The notes beneath the pieces are model-generated. The model was not told where the DNA came from and made no database searches. It saw nothing but the letters and a program-made list of their open reading frames with translations. A stretch of 64,000 nt of DNA from Micropterus salmoides (lineage: Eukaryota > Chordata > Actinopteri > Centrarchiformes > Centrarchidae). Below, piece by piece: positions 58,860-64,000 of this stretch (position 1 is the stretch's first letter; each line of letters begins with the position of its first letter). Position numbers and translations under genes: made by a program. The stretch covers positions 10,566,417 through 10,630,416 of the forward strand of contig NW_024041039.1 of the NCBI RefSeq assembly GCF_014851395.1, read 5' to 3'.

Positions 58860-59997
58860 TGTTCTGATAAGTTAAATAAGCAGTGACAAGCAAACCTTCT
58901 GTCTGGAAAGTTTTTCAAACAATAATAACCGTAATAATAACATTAATAAAAAATAATTATCAAATAAAGAAAGCAAAAAAGGGATGTAATGAGTACAGAG
59001 TGCTCATAGGAGCAGGTTCTAAAGTTGGGGAGAAGTAAAATAGCTTGGAGATCTGATCTTGTCAAGTCGCAGGATGTACAACTGCACCATGGGAATGCTG
59101 GAATTCCCCGGATCGGTGAGGATGAAAGCAGGGTTGAGAGGTGGGACAAAGTCTTACAGGTTTAATGATCAGTTTGATATCAAGACTTCCTTCCCAAAAG
59201 AGAGCCAGTGACCAGCAACAGGAGGAGAAAAACTCAGGAGGGGGGAGGGGTTTAACCAACTTCCAGTTCAAAGTCCTTCCTGCAGACTCACCCAGTCCAC
59301 AATTACATAAGACGGGGCTTGAGAAGAACCGTGACAGGGGGGGGTGGAGAGGTGGGCAAATGAGAAAGAACCAACAAACAAACAGTAGTCCATTCACCCT
59401 AAACACATGCAGAAACCGCCCCAGGCACTTTTTTTCCTCTTTAAAAACTATTCATATCTTTTCAGGGTCTTTATTTTTTTTCCTTTTGTCTTAACTCAGT
59501 CTGTAAAAACGGCTGCGGTAGATCTACAGTTAAGTTAGTGAGCACCCTCTAGCTAGCTCAGGGGAAGTGGTATAGTCATCATGGGGTGGGGGGTGGGGGG
59601 CTAGTGCAATGCACTCCCCTTTCCAAGGCCACTTGTGCTGCTACACATTCAAGAACAAATAAAAAACAAAACAAAAAAAAAAAAACCAAGTGGCACCTGG
59701 CAAAACAGTCAATTCTTGTTCTCATGATTTTCATTGTTCAATTTCCTCTCCTTTTTTGGCACTATGACACATGGCAGGGTGCGTTTTAAAACTTGCTGTG
59801 GATAAACAGGGATGAAATGATAATTTGAGTTGAGAGAGGTCCCTTAAGTGACTACATCCGCACAATGCTAACAAGGAGCAAACACGGTGTCTTGTGTACA
59901 GGAAGACAGGGAAGCTTCAGAAAGGGGCAGAGGTAGAGGGGAGTGCCGTGTTCTCTTTGTTTCATCGAACTTAAAGTCACTGGTGGATGCGTGAAGT

Positions 59998-61056
59998 CTA
60001 ATCATCAGAGATGGAGAGGCGGCTGAAGATGGGAAGGCGGCGGGTGGTGTCCAGCGTGGGGGACTCCGAGCCACTCAGGCTGCCTCCAGAGCTGCTCTGG
60101 TAGCCCTCTTGGTCTGACAGAGAGTCGGGAGGGCTGGATGGAGACTCAAACATCTGAGGGGACTCCAACATGGGTCTGAAATAGTAAGGCGTGCTTGTTG
60201 GAGAGGGAGGTGCAGGGGTGTTGGGCTCTGTGCCTACAGGACCGGCACTGAGACTGGGCCCAAACAGGTTGGCCAGCTCCTGGCTGGAGTAGGTGAAGGG
60301 GTTACTGCTGGGCCAGTCAGGGACCTCATCAGGGAAGAACATGGGTGGGGGGGTGACTGAGGTGGGGCTATCTCTCAGCCCAGCTGAGTTGGAGAAGCCT
60401 GCAAAGCTGTAGCTGTGCTGCAGTCGAGGCCTCTCCATCTTGTTGGAAGAGTTAAGAGGGGAGCACTGCTGGGGAGGTCCACGGCGCTCCTCAGCATTGT
60501 GGATGAAATGGCAGCGTGGCCCGTATGGACAGAATCCAATGGTGTGGAAGGTGCGGCACAGCTCAGTTTTGTATTTGGGATGGCGGCTCAGGCTGCGCAG
60601 TTCATGGATTCCATGAGCAAACTGGCATTTGTCACCATACTTGCAGGAGCCATTCTCCTCAAAGGGCCTGCAAAGCTCGGTCTTGTAACGGCTGGAGTTT
60701 ACTTGGCTGCCGCCATTGGTGGGACTGGCAGGGCCCAGGCACTTGTTGAGGAGCCTCTCACCCGTCTCAGAGAAGGAGCGGTCTCGCAGACGATTCTCCT
60801 TGTTGTTACCAACCCCTGAGATGAGTGAGGAGTGGTCCGCTGCCTTCAGGCTGTTCAGGAACTGATTCTGGCTGAACTTTGTGCTGCTGACAGAGTGCCG
60901 CCGCTGGTACACACCTCCCACTGAGGGAGATCCCACTGCCTTCCTGTCCAGCAGGGCTCCGGTGGGGCTGGAGATGGGCATATTGGTGCCAGTGCAAGGG
61001 ACAGAGATGGGATGGGGAGCACCCAGGTTGTGGTTGTAGCTGAGCAGTTTGTTGTT
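59998..61056 (-). CDS. zfp36l1: zfp36l1 exon 2: CCCH tandem zinc-finger mRNA-decay protein
   Basis: The protein binds AU-rich elements in the 3' UTRs of short-lived mRNAs and recruits deadenylase (CCR4-NOT) and decapping factors, mainly in the cytoplasm. This exon encodes residues 18-369. Both C-X8-C-X5-C-X3-H fingers are intact: Cys146, Cys155, Cys161, His165 and Cys184, Cys193, Cys199, His203. Each is preceded by the YKTEL lead-in, with an 18-residue linker between. Phospho-site contexts known from human ZFP36L1 are present: RRHSVS (Ser72), RDRSFS (Ser111) and LQHSYS. The C-terminus LPIFSRLSISDD is the family's CNOT1-binding tail. The acceptor is CTGCAG before AACAAC at 61056. LLDRKAVG and the overall length favour L1 over L2. 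The 'a' ohnologue is likely but unproven. Confidence 0.97.
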   Translation of the reverse strand, partial: NNKLLSYNHNLGAPHPISVPCTGTNMPISSPTGALLDRKAVGSPSVGGVYQRRHSVSSTKFSQNQFLNSLKAADHSSLISGVGNNKENRLRDRSFSETGERLLNKCLGPASPTNGGSQVNSSRYKTELCRPFEENGSCKYGDKCQFAHGIHELRSLSRHPKYKTELCRTFHTIGFCPYGPRCHFIHNAEERRGPPQQCSPLNSSNKMERPRLQHSYSFAGFSNSAGLRDSPTSVTPPPMFFPDEVPDWPSSNPFTYSSQELANLFGPSLSAGPVGTEPNTPAPPSPTSTPYYFRPMLESPQMFESPSSPPDSLSDQEGYQSSSGGSLSGSESPTLDTTRRLPIFSRLSISDD

Positions 61057-62214
61057 CTGCAGAAACACAAAGAATACATATGATTAGAAAAACAAATATT
61101 ATACAGCAAGACTTACAGTTAAAGTGATCCTGATTTAAAAGAGCTGGTGGGCTAGAGAGAAGAAAAAAAAATCCACAGCCTTCTCTTGCATGTTCTTTTT
61201 GGCTCTGACAACATAAGCGGATATGGGCCTATAGAACAGCAGCTGGTTTGGCAAGTTGCCCTGGTTAGGAATGTGTGCCTGTTCAGTAAATAGAGCAGCA
61301 GCACAGGAGAGGCCAGCAGGCTGCTAGTGACCACAAAGCTGCTTCATTTGAAAGATAATGAAAGTGGCAAAGCATCCTGCTGAATTACAAGGGAAAACTG
61401 ATCTGCTTTTCAATGCCCTTCCAAAAACTAGGGGTGACTGGTCACTCTTTACATGACTATTAAAAAAAACTGGCAGAAAATAAAATCTAACAACTGCGAG
61501 GGGAAACTGCTCTTTTACACTTAACTCCACTGAAAACTATGAAAATATATGCAAACGAAAGTAGTGCAGTGACGTTAACTAACCGGGGAACCGTTACGAT
61601 TTAAAAACAAACACCACAAGTGATTTCCCAATAAGTATTAATGTTAACGCGGTTAATCATATAAACAGTTTTCTAGGTGCATTAGCAGGTAAAAGCCAGA
61701 CAAATCTGGTCAATGATTAGCGAGCATGTGGCTGCTTTGTGGAGTATTAAGTGGCGCAAAACTGAACTCATTTTAAGCATGATGACAGTTTGCCCTCGAA
61801 AGTGCACCGTTGCAGGCAAGCAAAACTTTAAATGTTAGGCTAGCTGATGTGGCACATGTTGAATATGACAGCATTTGCCATTTCAACAAATGTTATCGTT
61901 CAAGTCAAGTTACCGCCAGGCTTCGGCACACTTTTGAGACACTAGTTTAACGTAAATGACGCCTACGAGGACAACACAACAGGCGAAATAAGCAAACAGT
62001 TGCGTCAAAGCGAAGCGAAAAAAACAAAAAAAACAAAAAAAAAAACACAGCAAAACAAAACAGGCTCCGCGCGGGGCGCGTCCCCGTAGAGGGCCGCGAT
62101 CATGCAGCTCTTCATTCCTCCACAGCGGGCTAACTCACTGCTGCTAACAGGCTAACAAGAGTTCACACTGCAGGAAAAGACGACAGAGAGAAAAAGTTTT
62201 GAAGCTAACGTTAC
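61057..62214 (-). other. zfp36l1 intron 1
   Basis: 1158 bp, phase 0, with GT-AG ends (donor AAG/GTAACG, acceptor TTTCTGCAG/AAC). A single intron after a very short first coding exon is the conserved structure of this family. The 5' part of the intron (about 62060-62210) is CpG-rich and is followed downstream by an A-rich stretch (62010-62060). No gene lies inside. Confidence 0.93.
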
Positions 62215-62275
62215 CTTGTTCATTACTTCGAAGTCGAAGAAAGGCGAAACCACAGCTGTGGTCATCTTTGCAGCG
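62060..62275. promoter_or_regulatory. Small CpG-rich segment over exon 1
   Basis: It contains CTCCGCGCGGGGCGCGTCCC and further CpGs around exon 1, in contrast to the CpG-poor surroundings. This is consistent with an unmethylated promoter-proximal region. Confidence 0.5.
62215..62265 (-). CDS. zfp36l1: zfp36l1 exon 1 coding part
   Basis: It encodes MTTAVVSPFFDFEVMNK, 17 residues ending exactly at a codon boundary before GTAACG. Vertebrate ZFP36L1 proteins start the same way (MTT-, then a short hydrophobic/acidic segment, then the splice), which fixes the start at 62265. The context GCAAAGATGACC is acceptable. Joined to exon 2 it gives a 369-residue protein, close to the usual length of about 340-370. 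This exon is too short to be found as an ORF and was located by splice signals and family knowledge. Confidence 0.95.
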
Positions 62276-62420
62276 ACCAGAATTAACTTAAAGTAGGAGA
62301 AAAAAAAAACAAACTGCTTGTTGAAAGTTGCGCAGGTCTGCTGAGTTTCTGATTTGCAGCTCCTGTGTATTTTTGACCCAGCAAAACTCCCCCTCTGTCC
62401 TTCGCCAGCCTCGACATTTG

Positions 62421-62427
62421 CTTTATA
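62421..62427 (-). promoter_or_regulatory. TATA-like box of zfp36l1
   Basis: The minus strand reads GGGATTATAAAGCAAATG. A start about 30 bp downstream (near 62395) would give a 5' UTR of about 130 nt without introns. Family members are immediate-early type genes, for which a TATA promoter is usual. A TGACG half-site lies just upstream (near 62460). Confidence 0.55.
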
Positions 62428-62919
62428 ATCCCATGCAGGAGGAGCTTCAAGCGCTGGGCGTCACTAACTTTCAGTTAACTTTTTTTTCTTCCTCTTCTGC
62501 GGGGACAAACTTGAGTGGTTTGTCAATTTGTTTGACATTACTACACTGTTGCACGCAGTTTGAATACTATACAGACGGGTTTTATTTCTTAGCAGTATAC
62601 AGAAAAACAAATAAATCTTTACTAAATCTATAGTAAGCCAGTTTATACAATTTAGAAATTGGATTATACATAAAAGTTACTTACACTTAGTATACTGTAC
62701 ATGTTCTGTTTATTAACTTTGTTAGAGAAATAGTCTTTACTTTAAAGCAAATGTATCAGATTCTTTGGCAAGATTAGACTACGACTTTATTTCCTTCTTT
62801 TTCTTATAGAAGTCTGGTACTTCAGTCTGTAGTTGTTTACTGGGAGGCACTGCACTATCTTCAGGGTTTCTGCTACCATTCACTACTCTGTAATTAATTT
62901 ACTCTTAATTGCTGGACTG

Positions 62920-62942
62920 TAACGTCACTTGTGGGACTTTCC
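62920..62942. promoter_or_regulatory. CRE-like motif and exact kappaB motif
   Basis: TAACGTCACT (62920-62929; TGACGTTA on the minus strand) is followed by GGGACTTTCC (62933-62942), an exact NF-kappaB consensus. They lie about 0.65 kb upstream of the zfp36l1 start codon. Function is inferred from motif and position only. Confidence 0.4.
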
Positions 62943-63006
62943 GGTGAATTCAGGCAGCCAGGGCTGTTAACTGTTTATAGACCACAGTTTCTCTCCATTA
63001 AGCTCT

Positions 63007-63027
63007 TCTCTCTCTCTCTCTCTCTCT
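63007..63027. repeat. Short (TC)n microsatellite
   Basis: About 10 TC units. Confidence 0.95.
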
Positions 63028-64000
63028 AACTTCCATTACAGCTCCTCTCCTCTTCTTTACCAGCAGGTATAATTCTGCTCTCCTGAGCTGAATATGTGCA
63101 CGGATGTATGTGTCATTCCATCAGGCAGGCGAAAACCTGATCCTGTATTGGAGTGATCTCACCAGATTCAATCACAGCCACATTTGAAGGAGCCGGCCTG
63201 TACAGAGTGAAACCTATACAAATCTATTGTGGTCCATCGTCTTACTCCCATCCCGCCCTCTGAATCCATGACAGAGCAGCCATCGGCCATGTGCAGAGTC
63301 AATGTCAGGGTTGGGTTGCAATAGAAAAGAGAAGAGGGGAGAAGAAAGGCAGGGTTCAGGGGAGAAGAAAAGGAGCTGTTAACAACAAAAAAAGAAGGTT
63401 GGAGTTGGAGGAGGGGATGGCGGCATGAAGGGGAGATTTATGGTGGACGTTTATTACTACACAGCGCTGCCCCAGGGAGGTGAGGGAAGAGGGGTGGGGA
63501 GAGAGAGGAAAACATTCCCTTTTCCCTTCCTCTTCTTTGCCTATATAGAAGCCACACAGGGGGTGGAGAGCATTGTCTCACTTTTAGCAGCCGCAGAGGA
63601 GACAGGGGAAGTTGTTGTTGCACTGAAATGTTGAATTTAGTTGTGATAGAAAAGACCAGATACAGGGCTTTATTACAGGATGGCTTCTGATCTCAGGCCG
63701 TACTCCTTTTTCATGAGCTGACCTTTAGGAACTACAATGCTATTTCTCCTCCTCCTCATGCATTAAGAAAGGTGGATGTAACTTCATGCTATCACTGAGA
63801 TATTCAAGAACCAGTCAGTGAAGCACGAGGGTGTGTGTTTTAACATAAAAAGAGTTTTTACGATCCAGGTCTGTGTGGAGTAATCTCCCCCTGGAGTGTT
63901 TTCACAGACGACAGGGTGGGATGACAGACTTGCTGGAAATCACGTCTGCAGTTCAAAGGCCCGTCACTGATTGATTAAGTAGATCAGATTGATTGTCTCC

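Larger units (their letters stand above)
58000..59997 (-). other. zfp36l1: Probable zfp36l1 3' UTR
   Basis: About 2 kb between the stop codon and the AATAAA at 58011. It is AT-rich, free of recognisable transposons and carries AU-rich motifs. The human ZFP36L1 3' UTR is of similar order. The transcript end is inferred; no cDNA is available. Confidence 0.55.
62428..64000. other. Upstream flank of zfp36l1; no further gene seen
   Basis: Contains the CRE-like/kappaB pair, a TC microsatellite and purine-rich sequence (63320-63420). Frames at 62328-62633 and 63425-63634 have no domain. Confidence 0.5.

Noticed and set aside
59470..59475. AATAAA (minus strand) as the main zfp36l1 poly(A) signal
   Set aside because: It lies in a T/A-rich stretch and would exclude the AU-rich motifs. 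The site at 58011 has a better G/U-rich downstream element. Alternative use is still possible.
60415..60819. 134-codon plus-strand frame
   Set aside because: It is antisense to the zinc-finger region of zfp36l1 exon 2 and reads only its complementary codon pattern.

Overview
This window is vertebrate nuclear DNA, most likely from a percomorph (perch-like) teleost fish. It has one intact GT-AG-spliced protein gene close to its teleost and mammalian relatives, very long non-coding stretches, CA/TC/GA microsatellites, and many decayed transposons of types I associate with fish: an L2-like LINE, a Tc1-like transposase, PIF/Harbinger-like and hAT-like TIR elements, and several short repeats present in many copies. 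There are no bacterial-type operons, no CRISPR array, and no tRNA or rRNA gene that I can recognise.

The only convincing gene is zfp36l1 (probably the 'a' ohnologue), at the right end on the minus strand. Exon 1 (62215-62265) encodes 17 residues, intron 1 is 1158 bp, and exon 2 (59998-61056) encodes 352 residues. The 369-residue product has both CCCH zinc fingers and the conserved C-terminal tail. A TATA-like box (62421-62427) lies upstream. The 3' UTR probably runs to about 58000 and holds UAUUUAU motifs of the kind this protein family itself binds. About 650 bp upstream of the start codon, a CRE-like motif and an exact kappaB motif lie 13 bp apart.

Positions 1-58000, downstream of zfp36l1, contain no gene I can support. 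At 1-2005 sits the 5' half of an L2-like LINE on the minus strand: ORF1 with an SGNH-esterase domain (frameshifted at a 13-base homopolymer) and the endonuclease part of ORF2 (one internal TGA). At about 3870-4545 is a broken Tc1-like transposase. Mobile elements that can be delimited include PIF/Harbinger-like elements at 13503-13949, 31232-31801 and 33541-34218, a hAT-like element at 9468-9997, and a nested pair at 23609-25117 and 24046-24571. The rest is unique sequence, microsatellites and fragments of several interspersed families.

The oddest structure is a 124-bp copy (18331-18454) of sequence from 570 bp away (19024-19147). It differs at 2 sites and is flanked by an 18-bp direct repeat, so it looks like a templated or retro-type insertion rather than a transposon. 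No new multi-gene system is visible. The biology is an mRNA-decay regulator next to a large, repeat-rich, gene-free flank that may hold its regulatory elements. Repeat family assignments rest on pattern memory and visible termini, not on database searches.
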